A stretch of DNA of 64,000 nucleotides from an uncultured Bacteroidales bacterium (GTDB lineage Bacteria; Bacteroidota; Bacteroidia; Bacteroidales; Muribaculaceae). Position 1 is the stretch's first letter. Each line of letters starts with the position of its first letter. This document shows, piece by piece, positions 1-8,312 of the stretch. The stretch is from positions 20,892-84,891 of the forward strand of contig UQDU01000005.1 in NCBI GenBank assembly GCA_900539915.1. The letters run 5' to 3'. The translations under genes and the position numbers were made by a program. The notes beneath the pieces were generated by a model, which saw only the letters and a list, made by a program, of their open reading frames with translations, did not search any database and was not told the origin of the DNA.

Positions 1-399
1 GCAAATTCCATTTACGTTTGTTAACTTTGCGATTGCAGACCGCATCGCAGAAGTCCGGCCAAGGGCAATGGGGGTGGGGCTGCAATCGCCAAGGCATTAG
101 CCGAGGCACGACATACGGAAAGCGTTTACTCGACGCTCTTTCTTGGCTTTCTGAAACCTGGAAAATTTCAATTGCAGTCAAGGATGAGACAACGGTAGAT
201 GTCTATGTGGATATGTATAATTTTCATCGATAGCTGGCGCGCGAGCGCGAGCATTTGGTGCATACACATATTCTGCGTGGGGCTTCTGCGTTGTCCGTTC
301 TACTGCAATGGGCAATTCCAGGGCCTCAGAAAGCGGAATGGGCAAAGTACGGCTCTCACGCTTTTTTTATATAATCCAAAGACCAGAGAGGGGAGTCTA
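1..399. other. No gene recognised; one promoter-like motif
   Basis: I see no convincing gene here. The open frames lack similarity to anything I recognise, and one would need a TTG start. A Bacteroidota -7-like box, TAACTTTG, lies at 22-29, but there is no TTTG about 20 bp upstream inside the window. Transcription of the genes from 400 onward could begin here, which would leave a leader of roughly 360 nt. Confidence 0.4.
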
Positions 400-606
400 A
401 TGGCCATATTTATTATTATGCAGCGAAATATAAGCTTAAGAATTGATGCAAGATTACTTGCAACCAGTGAGGAGTCGCTTAAAAAGGTCGTAGATCTTTT
501 GAAGGAGCTTGAAGACAAAGGTTTTATCAAGGATGGAAAAATAGTGTTTGATTCAGGTCAGGATAAAGTCATATCCGAAATCTTTGACAGGCACATGAAT
601 CCATAA
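400..606 (+). CDS. Small hypothetical protein (68 aa)
   Basis: I do not recognise this protein. The ATG at 400 follows a purine-rich stretch (GAGAGGGGAG, 385-394), so I prefer it to the longer open frame upstream, whose translation looks non-coding. A second ATG at 418 would give 62 aa. After a short hydrophobic start the sequence reads as an amphipathic, Lys/Glu-rich helix (about residues 22-46) followed by a short polar tail, so it is probably a small soluble helical protein. It ends 13 bp before the RX4H protein gene at 620 on the same strand, so the two are likely co-transcribed. That arrangement would fit an antitoxin/toxin pair, but nothing in this small protein identifies it as an antitoxin. 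Confidence 0.5.
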   Translation: MAIFIIMQRNISLRIDARLLATSEESLKKVVDLLKELEDKGFIKDGKIVFDSGQDKVISEIFDRHMNP

Positions 607-619
607 TTCCAATCGTGCG

Positions 620-1117
620 ATGTCTCAACAGTATACCGATACTTTTGATTGTGAGGTCTTGTCAGCTTTTCAGCAGATAATCGTGCTTAAAGAATCTCCG
701 GATTTCAAAAAAGGGAAAATCGGCTTCTTGGATCTGAAACAAAAAGCAGACAAAACCACATTTATCACATCGACGAAAAACAAACCTCAACATGTTGACG
801 ACACTCAACATGTTGAGGCTAATACGTTGTACTATTGTTCGCCAAAGAACAAGGGACGTGGTATCGCCTCTCATCTCCGCCATGCGTTTGCCCATAATCA
901 GGTCAAAAAAGATCCTGTAACTTCTGAGTATGAAATCGTGTCATATAAATATCTCAATCGTAAAAAGTCTGACACTGTCATGCTCAGGGCACGATTGGAC
1001 TCAGATATCCTGGTTGATCTCATCCATGCTATTTTAGATATTTACAACTCAACAAATTCCAAGAAAAATAAACCAAATGAAGCAGATAATACAAAGACTA
1101 TGGATGATAGCAAGTAG
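620..1117 (+). CDS. Hypothetical protein with HEPN-like RX4H motif (165 aa)
   Basis: Function is not established. Residues 87-92 (R-H-A-F-A-H) give an RX4H motif inside a predicted helix (SHLRHAFAHNQ). That pattern marks HEPN-type RNase domains, where Arg and His form the active site at a dimer interface. A second long helix near residues 128-142 (DILVDLIHAILDIY) is compatible with the helical HEPN fold. The C-terminus is Asn/Lys-rich and looks disordered. The gene follows a 68-aa gene by 13 bp, and its last 41 bp overlap the start of the LRR gene at 1077. Codons 56-66 contain a perfect inverted repeat described separately. RX4H alone is a weak signature, so a chance match or another helical family remains possible. 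Confidence 0.55.
   Translation: MSQQYTDTFDCEVLSAFQQIIVLKESPDFKKGKIGFLDLKQKADKTTFITSTKNKPQHVDDTQHVEANTLYYCSPKNKGRGIASHLRHAFAHNQVKKDPVTSEYEIVSYKYLNRKKSDTVMLRARLDSDILVDLIHAILDIYNSTNSKKNKPNEADNTKTMDDSK
785..818. repeat. Perfect 14-bp inverted repeat inside a coding region
   Basis: Arms at 785-798 and 805-818 are exact reverse complements separated by 6 bp (CGACAC). Each arm contains the 12-bp self-palindrome TCAACATGTTGA (787-798 and 805-816), so the site is both a potential hairpin and a pair of identical palindromic half-sites. It encodes residues 56-66 of the RX4H protein (PQHVDDTQHVE). It could be a protein-binding site, an mRNA hairpin, or a local duplication. Confidence 0.8.
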
Positions 1118-4040
1118 CTTGCTTATCTTCCTCAATGCCTCGGCCTATGATTTCGAGGTCGATGGAATTCAGTACAGGATAGATTCCATGACTGACAGAA
1201 CCTGTATGATAGAAAAGGTTACAGATCTCGCCGGTAATGTGGTTAAGATCTCACCCAAAGTAACCTATCGAGACCGTGAGTTTGACATCATCGGATTGGA
1301 TGCCGGTTGTCTCAGTCCCACAGTTACCAGTATAGACATCCGTGAATTAAACTTATCGTCACTTCCAGAAAACTCCTTTAAAGAGTCCAACCTAACAGAT
1401 GCCTATCTCCCAAACACGCTTAAATCAACTGGGATTGGAGTTTTCAGTGGGTGTAAATCCCTACAGTACATTGAATTGCCCTCGCAGCTTGAGTCTATTG
1501 ATGACGACGCATTTAGGAAGTGTGAAGCCCTGCAATCCGTTAAATTACCCCTGCAGCTTAAAAGCATTGGTAAATCTGCGTTCTATTGGAATGAGTCCTT
1601 AAAGGAAATAAAAATACCCCCTTATGTAGAATCGATAAAGGATGGTGCATTCTGTCGGTGCACTGCTTTAAAGAGAATCATATTAGAAGGAGCTGAAGAC
1701 TCTCCCAAAATACAATTGCTGGCATACCATTATTATAATCTCTATTCCTTTGATAATAATCAAGCTGAGAGTATTGAAATAAATAGAGATATCGATTGGA
1801 ACAACAAAAGAGATGATTATTCGACGATATTTGGGTCACCAGAAGTTTTGAGAATTGGACAATTTGTTACGGCTTTACCAGACAGAGCAATTGATATGCA
1901 CGATTCCTACGGCTTCAAAGTGCAAGAATTGTATATTCTGGATCGCAAAACATGCTTAAATCTATCTGATTATTTCAGTTGTGCTGTAGAGTATTTATAC
2001 CTCGGGGGAAATGTAGAAGGATTTCATGTTAAAACCCCAAAAGTCGATTTTGGTGAAAATGTCACGTCTTTGCCAGCGGGATTCTTTTCAGGAAGCCCAT
2101 TTAAATCTGTAATACTTCCTCAGAGCATTGAATCTATTGGTGAGAGCTGTTTCGAAAATTGTAACAACCTGAATTCAATTGAATTACCTGACCAACTATT
2201 TTCTATAAGTGAATCTTGCTTTGCTGGATGTACCACTCTCAAGGCTATTACAATTGGGAAATGGGTTTCTAATATTGGAGCTAACGCTTTTGCAAATGTA
2301 AATTTGCAAGATATAGTATGTCTGGCTGCAACTCCGCCATTCGCAGATGTTTCTACATTCTCTAATAAAACATATCTGGATGCCACATTGGCAGTTCCTG
2401 ATGAGTCTCTGTCAAGTTACAGAGATAATGCAACGTGGTGTAATTTCTTTGATATAAAGAGCCTCTCTCCTGTCATAGGTATGCAATTTGATCCGTCTTC
2501 GATATCGTTGGAAAAGGGAACATCGGGCCAGCTCGAATTAAAGTATCAACTTAAAGACCCTAATGGGTATCCGCTTGTGGATTTTGATTTGATATGGGAG
2601 TCGAGCATTCCGCAGATTGCGCAAATATCTTCGAGCGGTGAGGTGACGGCTATAGAGCCTGGTGACTGTATTGTTTCAGTGCATTCATCGTTTGATCCAT
2701 CGCTCAGTAGCACCTGCAATGTAAGAGTCACACCGGAAATCCCGAATCCTTTTGTAGTTGACGGCATAAAATATAATAAAATCGGCGGTTATGATGTAGA
2801 AGTAATAGCCAATGATTATAGCGGAGACATCGCCATCCCTAACAGCGTAGCTTATAATGGCGTGGAACTGAATGTGGTAGGGATTGATAAGGATGCATTC
2901 TCAAAATGCAAAGACCTGCGCAGCCTGGTGATTCCTGGAAGCATCGATGCTCTGGCTGATAACTTATTGACAGGCTGCACATCCCTTACGACACTGGTGA
3001 TAAATGAGAGCGATAAGCCTCTCAGTCTCGGACATAATACAGACCTTAACTTGGGCGATATTATACCATTCCCTAATCCATCGACTGTCGACGAACGTCG
3101 CACTGGATTCAGAAACGGATATTACAATGGCTTATTCTATGGACTGCCCATAGAGCATCTTGTAATCAATCGAAATATAGAACTCCCGAAATATTATGAG
3201 CGTACTCGTGGGTACGCTTCAGGCAACTATGAAACCGTCTGGAATGACATTATATATTTTCCGCCGTTCTCTCAATTGTCAAAATTGAAATCGGTAGAAA
3301 TCGGAGAGAAGGTGAGAGCAATATGTTGCAATCGTAATAATGTGGTTGTTTCCGGTCAGTCAACGGAAATGGATTATATGAATTTCTGGAAGTGCGATAA
3401 TATCGAAGTAGTTGTCTCCAATACTCCCATAGCTCCGGTTGGAGGTTGGTTTGAGCAGACAGTATATGAAAACGCTCCTCTTTTCCTGCCAAATGGCGGA
3501 GATACGTCCTATAAAGCAGATGCTTATTGGAAAAAATTCACGGACATCAGGTCTACACAGTATATCCCAGTGTCTGCTATATCGTTTGAAAAGAGCGAAT
3601 TAATAATGGACGTTGACGATTCAATGAAATTATCTCCGATTTTTAATCCTGACAACGCATCCATAAAGAAGCTGAAATGGGTTAGTTCAGCGCCTTCAAT
3701 TGTGGAAGTTTCGGATGATGGCGAGATAAAGACCTCTTCTAACGAAGGTAATGCCACTATTACAGCTTATGCTTGTGACGGTAGCGGTGTATCGGCATCA
3801 ATCACAGTGAGTGTTAAGGAAGGCGCAGCTACCGATGATGTCTATGCCGACTCTGAGATCAGTATAAAGATAGTAGATGGCATCATATACTTAGCTGGCG
3901 TTTCAAACCACTCTACTGTTGAGATATATGACCTTCAAGGTCAATTGATAAAATCCTCACACGAGAATATAATAGATATTGATGCCCGGGGCGTTTTCTT
4001 CCTCAAGGTCGGTTCTTTGGTGCACAAAGTAATCCTATAG
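1077..4040 (+). CDS. Secreted BspA-like leucine-rich-repeat protein with Ig-like domains and T9SS-type tail (987 aa)
   Basis: The N-terminus has a signal peptide (hydrophobic core about residues 8-22, cleavage near NASA-YD). The first LRR block, of the BspA/LRR_5 type, spans about residues 60-470 with recurrent xxIxIPxxVxSIGxxAFxxC-type units. A bacterial Ig-like (BIG2) domain follows at about 485-570, then a second degenerate LRR block (575-820) and a second BIG2 domain (835-915). The last 60 residues (VEIYDLQGQLI, then a closing hydrophobic strand) resemble a T9SS type A sorting domain, which implies export across the outer membrane. The ATG at 1077 overlaps the previous gene by 41 bp; ATG 1104 would shorten the signal peptide. 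LRR proteins of this type bind proteins or host surfaces in some Bacteroidales, but the ligand here is unknown. The gene is visibly AT-richer than the housekeeping genes downstream. Confidence 0.85.
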   Translation: MKQIIQRLWMIASSLLIFLNASAYDFEVDGIQYRIDSMTDRTCMIEKVTDLAGNVVKISPKVTYRDREFDIIGLDAGCLSPTVTSIDIRELNLSSLPENSFKESNLTDAYLPNTLKSTGIGVFSGCKSLQYIELPSQLESIDDDAFRKCEALQSVKLPLQLKSIGKSAFYWNESLKEIKIPPYVESIKDGAFCRCTALKRIILEGAEDSPKIQLLAYHYYNLYSFDNNQAESIEINRDIDWNNKRDDYSTIFGSPEVLRIGQFVTALPDRAIDMHDSYGFKVQELYILDRKTCLNLSDYFSCAVEYLYLGGNVEGFHVKTPKVDFGENVTSLPAGFFSGSPFKSVILPQSIESIGESCFENCNNLNSIELPDQLFSISESCFAGCTTLKAITIGKWVSNIGANAFANVNLQDIVCLAATPPFADVSTFSNKTYLDATLAVPDESLSSYRDNATWCNFFDIKSLSPVIGMQFDPSSISLEKGTSGQLELKYQLKDPNGYPLVDFDLIWESSIPQIAQISSSGEVTAIEPGDCIVSVHSSFDPSLSSTCNVRVTPEIPNPFVVDGIKYNKIGGYDVEVIANDYSGDIAIPNSVAYNGVELNVVGIDKDAFSKCKDLRSLVIPGSIDALADNLLTGCTSLTTLVINESDKPLSLGHNTDLNLGDIIPFPNPSTVDERRTGFRNGYYNGLFYGLPIEHLVINRNIELPKYYERTRGYASGNYETVWNDIIYFPPFSQLSKLKSVEIGEKVRAICCNRNNVVVSGQSTEMDYMNFWKCDNIEVVVSNTPIAPVGGWFEQTVYENAPLFLPNGGDTSYKADAYWKKFTDIRSTQYIPVSAISFEKSELIMDVDDSMKLSPIFNPDNASIKKLKWVSSAPSIVEVSDDGEIKTSSNEGNATITAYACDGSGVSASITVSVKEGAATDDVYADSEISIKIVDGIIYLAGVSNHSTVEIYDLQGQLIKSSHENIIDIDARGVFFLKVGSLVHKVIL

Positions 4041-4108
4041 TATTCTAAATAACCATATAATAAATTATTACAGTCCGGTAAAACTTTTTTTTATCCGAGA
4101 CGAAATTA

Positions 4109-4141
4109 GGGCTGATTCCATTTGCAGGAGTCAGCCCTTTA
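4109..4141 (+). terminator. Stem-loop terminator after the LRR gene
   Basis: An 11-bp stem (4109-4119 with 4127-4137, one G-T wobble, 7-nt loop) is followed by TTTAT. It lies 69 bp after the LRR stop codon. The T-run is short, so termination strength is uncertain. Confidence 0.6.
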
Positions 4142-4202
4142 TGGTTGCTTTGCTTTTGCCACAAAACATCTGGATTCATCCGATCGTGAGGGGCTATGCC
4201 AC

Positions 4203-4288
4203 AATGCTGTTCACTTAAGCAAGTAATCATATGCTTTGACGCGCCCCTTGTGGGCGCATCTCTATTATACGCTTAATTAAACAGCATT
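4203..4288 (-). repeat. 86-bp inverted-repeat-bounded dispersed element, copy A
   Basis: The outer ends AATGCTGTTCACTTAAGC (4203-4220) and GCTTAATTAAACAGCATT (4271-4288) are near-perfect reverse complements. The interior carries a GCGCCC/GGGCGC hairpin (4241-4257). The reverse complement matches the element at 34145-34230 closely over its full length. It is flanked on both sides by GGGCTATGCC (4191-4200 and 4288-4297 region), a variant of the GGGACATGCC motif that flanks the other copies. There is no open frame, so it is a non-autonomous, MITE- or REP-like element. Confidence 0.8.
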
Positions 4289-4539
4289 GGGCTATGCCGC
4301 ATACTCATTGCGGAAGGTTTTTGCATCCGTAATTAGTCATTGCTTGAAGAAAATCAGGTTATTGCTTTTGTATTGTTTTTCTTTTGAAAAATATATTGTA
4401 TAATTCATTATTGTAGGCGTAAAGATTGCGGTTTTTGAACGCTATCTCCCAAATCTACTAACAAAGTGCTGATTGGTTATACCATCGTCTTTTCCCACTG
4501 ATGTAACTGCATTAGGGTGTCTATGCCGCCATATACAAT
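4289..4539. other. Intergenic stretch without a recognisable gene
   Basis: This AT-rich sequence lies between the repeat element and the terminator of the convergent GH13 gene. The only open frames are short and unconvincing. No promoter box, RNA gene or duplicated motif was seen apart from the flank of the repeat element. Confidence 0.4.
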
Positions 4540-4568
4540 AAAAGGCCGTGCGTTGGGCACGGCCTTTT
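4540..4568 (-). terminator. Intrinsic terminator of the GH13 gene
   Basis: A perfect 12-bp stem (AAAAGGCCGTGC, 4540-4551, with its complement at 4557-4568) has a 5-nt loop and A/T-rich ends that give a U-run when read on the minus strand. It lies 34 bp beyond the GH13 stop codon. The symmetry could make it work in both directions. Confidence 0.8.
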
Positions 4569-4601
4569 GTTGTGTGGTGGTATTGTGTGGGGCGGGAGGG
4601 A

Positions 4602-6044
4602 TCAGTTGTTGGTGTAGACGGCATACTGGCCGGGGGTGAGGCTTGTGGGGTATGCTGAGGTCTTGCCGGTGAATATGTCGAGGCCCTCGGTGTTGGCCGG
4701 CTTGGCTCCGGTGTATTCGATTTTGACCTCTTCGTTGCCGAGGTTGGTGAATACGGTCACTGTGCGGCCCTTGGCTGTACGCGAGAAGATGTAGAGGTCA
4801 GGGTCGGTGGTGGGGTAGCGGTCCATCTTGCCTCCGAGGACGCCGGCACGCAGAGCCGGTTCGGTGTGCTTGAGGTTGTTGAGGGTCTTGTAGAATGTGA
4901 AATATTCGTTGCGCGGTTCCCATGTCGGGGGCACATCCTTGACGAAGAACTCAAACGCGCGGTTCATGCCTGTCTCCTGGCCGGTGTAGATCAGCGGCAT
5001 GCCGGGGAGGGTGTATGACAGCACGGCAAACGCGCCCTGGAGATTGCCGAGACGCTCGAACTCCGTGCCCTCCCATGAGTTGAGGTCATGGTTGGTGATC
5101 ATGTTCATCAGGTATGCGTCGGTGGGAAAATCCTTGGCCTGGGCGGCGAGCAGGGAGTCGATGGCCACAGCTGTGGTAGCCGGGAATTTACGCGGTTCCT
5201 TGTCGTTGGGACCTACGAATGTGTACTGGCCGGAGGTGGCGGCGATGGCGCTGAATAGGTCTTTCATCGGCCAGTTATAGGCCATGTCGAAGCACTTCTC
5301 TTCAAGCTCGGGTTCTGAAGCCTCGGCGAGCATGAACACTTCGGGATTGACCTTTTCAAGTTCCTTGCGTGCTTCGTTCCAGAAGTCGGTGGGCACTTCC
5401 ATGGCCACGTCGCAGCGGAAGCCGTCGACGCCCATATCCTTGAGCCAATACTGCATGGCATCGATCATGCCCTTGCGCATCTCGGGATTGGAGTAGTCGA
5501 AAGCGTAGACGTCAGTCCAGTCAAACGGGCCGAACATCTCGCCCTTTTCGTTGCGCTCATACCAGTCGGGGTGTTCGGTAACCCAGGCGTTGTCGCAGCC
5601 GGAGTGGTTGGGCACCCAGTCAAGTATCACCTTGAAGCCCATTTCGTGGGCCTTGTCTATGAAGGCTTTCATTTGTTCGGTTGTGCCGAGTTCGGGATTG
5701 ACAGCCTTGTAATCCTTGACAGCATAGTAGCTGCCGAGACCTCCCTTGCGGTTGACCTCGGAAATCGGATGGATAGGCATCATCCACAGGATGTCGACAC
5801 CGAGGTCCTTGAGTCGGGGGAGTTCCTTCTCCACGCCGGCAATCTTGCCGCTGTCGGAGAACTGGCGCCAGTTGACCTCATAGATGACCGCATTGCGGGT
5901 CCAGTCGGGGTGCACGACTTCTGTAAATGTGCTGTCACGCACGATTACATCTTCATCGTCGGCCGAAGCCTTGGCCTTGTTGCACGATGTCAGACCCATA
6001 GCCAGGGTCGCACCTGCAAGCAGCATTGCAAATAAGTGTTTCAT
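4602..6044 (-). CDS. GH13 alpha-amylase-family lipoprotein (480 aa)
   Basis: This is a glycoside hydrolase of clan GH-H acting on alpha-glucans outside the cytoplasm. A lipoprotein signal ends in LTSC with Cys21 as the lipidation site. The catalytic (beta/alpha)8 barrel spans about residues 45-400 with the four GH13 regions visible: DWVPNH (142-147), GFRCDVA with nucleophile Asp212, LAEASE with acid/base Glu241, and NHD with Asp320. A small beta-sandwich domain follows. There is no starch-binding module and no susC/susD-like pair next to it, so this is not a standard polysaccharide-utilisation locus. The exact specificity (amylase, neopullulanase or other) cannot be read from the sequence. 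It is probably monocistronic: it ends at a strong terminator, and the trpS gene upstream is 97 bp away. Confidence 0.92.
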   Translation of the reverse strand: MKHLFAMLLAGATLAMGLTSCNKAKASADDEDVIVRDSTFTEVVHPDWTRNAVIYEVNWRQFSDSGKIAGVEKELPRLKDLGVDILWMMPIHPISEVNRKGGLGSYYAVKDYKAVNPELGTTEQMKAFIDKAHEMGFKVILDWVPNHSGCDNAWVTEHPDWYERNEKGEMFGPFDWTDVYAFDYSNPEMRKGMIDAMQYWLKDMGVDGFRCDVAMEVPTDFWNEARKELEKVNPEVFMLAEASEPELEEKCFDMAYNWPMKDLFSAIAATSGQYTFVGPNDKEPRKFPATTAVAIDSLLAAQAKDFPTDAYLMNMITNHDLNSWEGTEFERLGNLQGAFAVLSYTLPGMPLIYTGQETGMNRAFEFFVKDVPPTWEPRNEYFTFYKTLNNLKHTEPALRAGVLGGKMDRYPTTDPDLYIFSRTAKGRTVTVFTNLGNEEVKIEYTGAKPANTEGLDIFTGKTSAYPTSLTPGQYAVYTNN

Positions 6045-6141
6045 AAGAGATGAATGGTTTTAGAAAAAAAGTGAATGATTATTACAAGGACATGACATAT
6101 TGCATGCCGTCAGTTGCAGCTGTAACTATCGGAATCTGTGA

Positions 6142-7203
6142 TTACTTCCTGGTGAAGAAGGAGTCGAAATAGTCAATCTTCATGGCGCGGCGCACTTCGG
6201 CGAGGGTTTCGCCGGCTGTGGCACGTGCATCCTGAGTGCCTTTGTATAGGATGTCGGCCACGTCGTCGAGATGCTGCTCCCAGTAGGCACGACGCTCGCG
6301 TATCGGAGCCAGCAGTTCGTCAAGTATGGCGAAGATGAACTTCTTGACAGTGCCGTCGCCGAGGCCGCCGCGCGTATAGTGGGCTTTCAGTTCATCAAGG
6401 CTGGCGTAATCGGGCAGGTAACGCTCGAAGTGCTCGGGACGGCAGAAAGCATCAAGGTATATGAAAGGTATGTTGCCCTCGAGGTGGCCGGGGTCTTCGA
6501 TGTTGAGGTGCTGGGGGTCGGTGTACATGCTGTTGACCTTCTTTTTCAGCTCCTTGGTGGTATCGGAGAGGTAGATGCAGTTGCCGAGGCTCTTGCTCAT
6601 CTTGGCCTTGCCGTCGGTGCCCGGGAGGCGGCAGCATGTGGCGTTTTCGGGGAGCACGATTTCGGGCTCCACGAGCACGGGGCCGTAGACATGGTTGAAG
6701 CGGTTGACTATCTCGCGTGTCAGCTCTATCATGGGAGCCTGGTCCTCGCCCACGGGGACGGTCGTGGCCTTGAAGGCTGTGATGTCAGCGGCCTGGCTTA
6801 CGGGATAGCAGAAGAATCCGAGGGGTATGTTGGCCTCGAAATTGCGCATCTTGATTTCGGTCTTGACCGTGGGGTTGCGCTGCACGCGGCTGACAGTCAC
6901 GAGGTTCATGTAGTAGAACATCAGTTCGGTCAGCTCGGTCACCATCGACTGGATGAAGATGGTGGTCTTCGTGGGGTCGATGCCTACCGAAAGGTAGTCG
7001 AGAGCCACATTGAGTATGTTGTCGCGCACCTTCTCGGGGTTGTCGGCATTGTCGGTGAGAGCCTGAGCGTCGGCTATCATCACATATATCTTGTCAAATT
7101 CGCCCGATTCCTGCAGCGAGACGCGGCGCATCAGCGACCCTACATAGTGGCCGAGGTGCAGACGTCCCGTGGGACGGTCGCCGGTAAGGATTATTTTCTT
7201 CAT
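6142..7203 (-). CDS. trpS: Tryptophanyl-tRNA synthetase
   Basis: This enzyme charges tRNA-Trp with tryptophan in the cytosol and belongs to class Ic. The HIGH-type signature is HLGH at residues 16-19 and the KMSKS loop is at 201-205, both correctly placed for a 353-aa bacterial TrpRS. I chose the ATG at 7203 because the enzyme's usual N-terminus ([18 protein letters not shown]) begins there; the longer frame needs a TTG codon and adds 15 unrelated residues. It lies 41 bp after the polyprenyl synthase gene on the same strand, so the two are probably co-transcribed. The cognate tRNA-Trp gene is also in this window, at 22106. Confidence 0.97.
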   Translation of the reverse strand: MKKIILTGDRPTGRLHLGHYVGSLMRRVSLQESGEFDKIYVMIADAQALTDNADNPEKVRDNILNVALDYLSVGIDPTKTTIFIQSMVTELTELMFYYMNLVTVSRVQRNPTVKTEIKMRNFEANIPLGFFCYPVSQAADITAFKATTVPVGEDQAPMIELTREIVNRFNHVYGPVLVEPEIVLPENATCCRLPGTDGKAKMSKSLGNCIYLSDTTKELKKKVNSMYTDPQHLNIEDPGHLEGNIPFIYLDAFCRPEHFERYLPDYASLDELKAHYTRGGLGDGTVKKFIFAILDELLAPIRERRAYWEQHLDDVADILYKGTQDARATAGETLAEVRRAMKIDYFDSFFTRK

Positions 7204-7244
7204 GGGGAATACGGTATTGTTGGGGATATTCCACCGGCCGACAA

Positions 7245-8231
7245 TCAATAGTCGCGGTGGATGATGTAGTCAAAGATTGAGACAAACGCCTTGACCGAGT
7301 CGTCATCGCCTGAAAACACAGAGGTCAGGGCGGCCACAGCTTCATCGCGCAGACGCTCCATGGAGGCGTAGGCATATTCGATGCCTCCGGCACCCTTGGC
7401 GAAATCTATGAGCGTGCCTATCTCGGATTCGTCCAGCTCCTCTTTGCCGCAGAGAGCCGTCATGGCTTCATGGCGAGGGTCTGACTCTACCGACAGGGCA
7501 TAGAGCAACGGCAGGGTCACCTTGCCCTCGCGCAGGTCGTTGCCGGTGGGCTTGCCGATGCGCGGGTCATCGAAATAGTCGAAAATGTCGTCCTTAATCT
7601 GGAAGCAGCGGCCCAACGATTCGGCAAATCCGCGGAGAGCCTCGAGACGCGCGTCATCTTCCTTGATGCCTACGGCGTAAGCGCCCATCTCCACGCATGC
7701 CACAAACAGTGACGCGGTCTTGCGTGAGATGACCTCGTAATAGGCGTCCTCGGTCAGGCGATGGAAACGCGCATTGTAGATCTGGTCTATTTCGCCGAGC
7801 GAAAGCAGTTTGCCGAGACGCGCTATGGTATTGACGATGCGAATGTCGCCTGTCGCGAGAGCCTGTTGCAGGGCCGAACTTACGAAGAAGTCGCCCACGA
7901 GCACAGCTATGTGGTTGTCCCAGATGCTGTTGATGGTAGGGAGGCCGCGACGGCGGTCGGTATCGTCTACCACGTCGTCGTGTATCAGCGAGGCGTTGTG
8001 AAGCATCTCCACCGCCGCGCCTGCCTTTATGACGTCGTCATTGATGCCTCCGAGGAGGCGTGCCGACAGGAGCACGAGTATGGGGCGGATCTGCTTCCCT
8101 TTTGTCTTAAGATAGCCCTCGACTACCTTGTTCATAAGCGCATTGGATGACATCAACGCCTCGTGGATACGGGCGTTGAGAAGGTCCAGCGGGTCGGCGA
8201 TTGTCGCCTGAATTGATTCTAAAGGGTTCAT
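7245..8231 (-). CDS. ispB: Polyprenyl (octaprenyl-type) diphosphate synthase
   Basis: This trans-isoprenyl diphosphate synthase extends farnesyl or geranylgeranyl diphosphate with IPP to make the side chain of menaquinone. The first aspartate-rich motif is DDVVDD (residues 85-90, followed by T-D-R-R-R) and the second is DDIFD (from residue 214). Length (328 aa) and the helical pattern fit the IspB/HepT family. Product chain length cannot be determined by eye, so the symbol is by family. The ATG at 8231 is used rather than the TTG at 8234. A TAATTTTG box lies 19 bp upstream, and the divergent polA gene starts 82 bp away. Confidence 0.9.
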   Translation of the reverse strand: MNPLESIQATIADPLDLLNARIHEALMSSNALMNKVVEGYLKTKGKQIRPILVLLSARLLGGINDDVIKAGAAVEMLHNASLIHDDVVDDTDRRRGLPTINSIWDNHIAVLVGDFFVSSALQQALATGDIRIVNTIARLGKLLSLGEIDQIYNARFHRLTEDAYYEVISRKTASLFVACVEMGAYAVGIKEDDARLEALRGFAESLGRCFQIKDDIFDYFDDPRIGKPTGNDLREGKVTLPLLYALSVESDPRHEAMTALCGKEELDESEIGTLIDFAKGAGGIEYAYASMERLRDEAVAALTSVFSGDDDSVKAFVSIFDYIIHRDY

Positions 8232-8249
8232 CAAGGCTATTTTTCAGCA

Positions 8250-8257
8250 CAAAATTA
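8250..8257 (-). promoter_or_regulatory. Promoter -7 box for ispB-trpS
   Basis: Read on the minus strand this is TAATTTTG, matching the Bacteroidota -7 consensus TAnnTTTG. It sits 19 bp upstream of the ispB ATG. No clear TTTG at -33 was seen. Confidence 0.5.
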
Positions 8258-8299
8258 CAAAAAACTTGCTAAAGCTCTGAAAAATGGGCGGATATTTTA

Positions 8300-8307
8300 T
8301 ATTTTTG
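8300..8307 (+). promoter_or_regulatory. Promoter -7 box for polA
   Basis: TATTTTTG matches TAnnTTTG. Its last base is 6 bp before the A of the polA ATG, which would put the transcription start at or almost at the start codon (a leaderless or near-leaderless mRNA). Confidence 0.5.
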
Positions 8308-8312
8308 CCTGT

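Noticed and set aside
4602..6044. Polysaccharide-utilisation locus around the GH13 lipoprotein
   Set aside because: No susC/susD-like pair, regulator or other glycoside hydrolase adjoins it; neighbours are trpS and repeats.
6271..7251. 326-aa frame on the plus strand
   Set aside because: Antisense shadow of trpS, which has all class Ic synthetase motifs.
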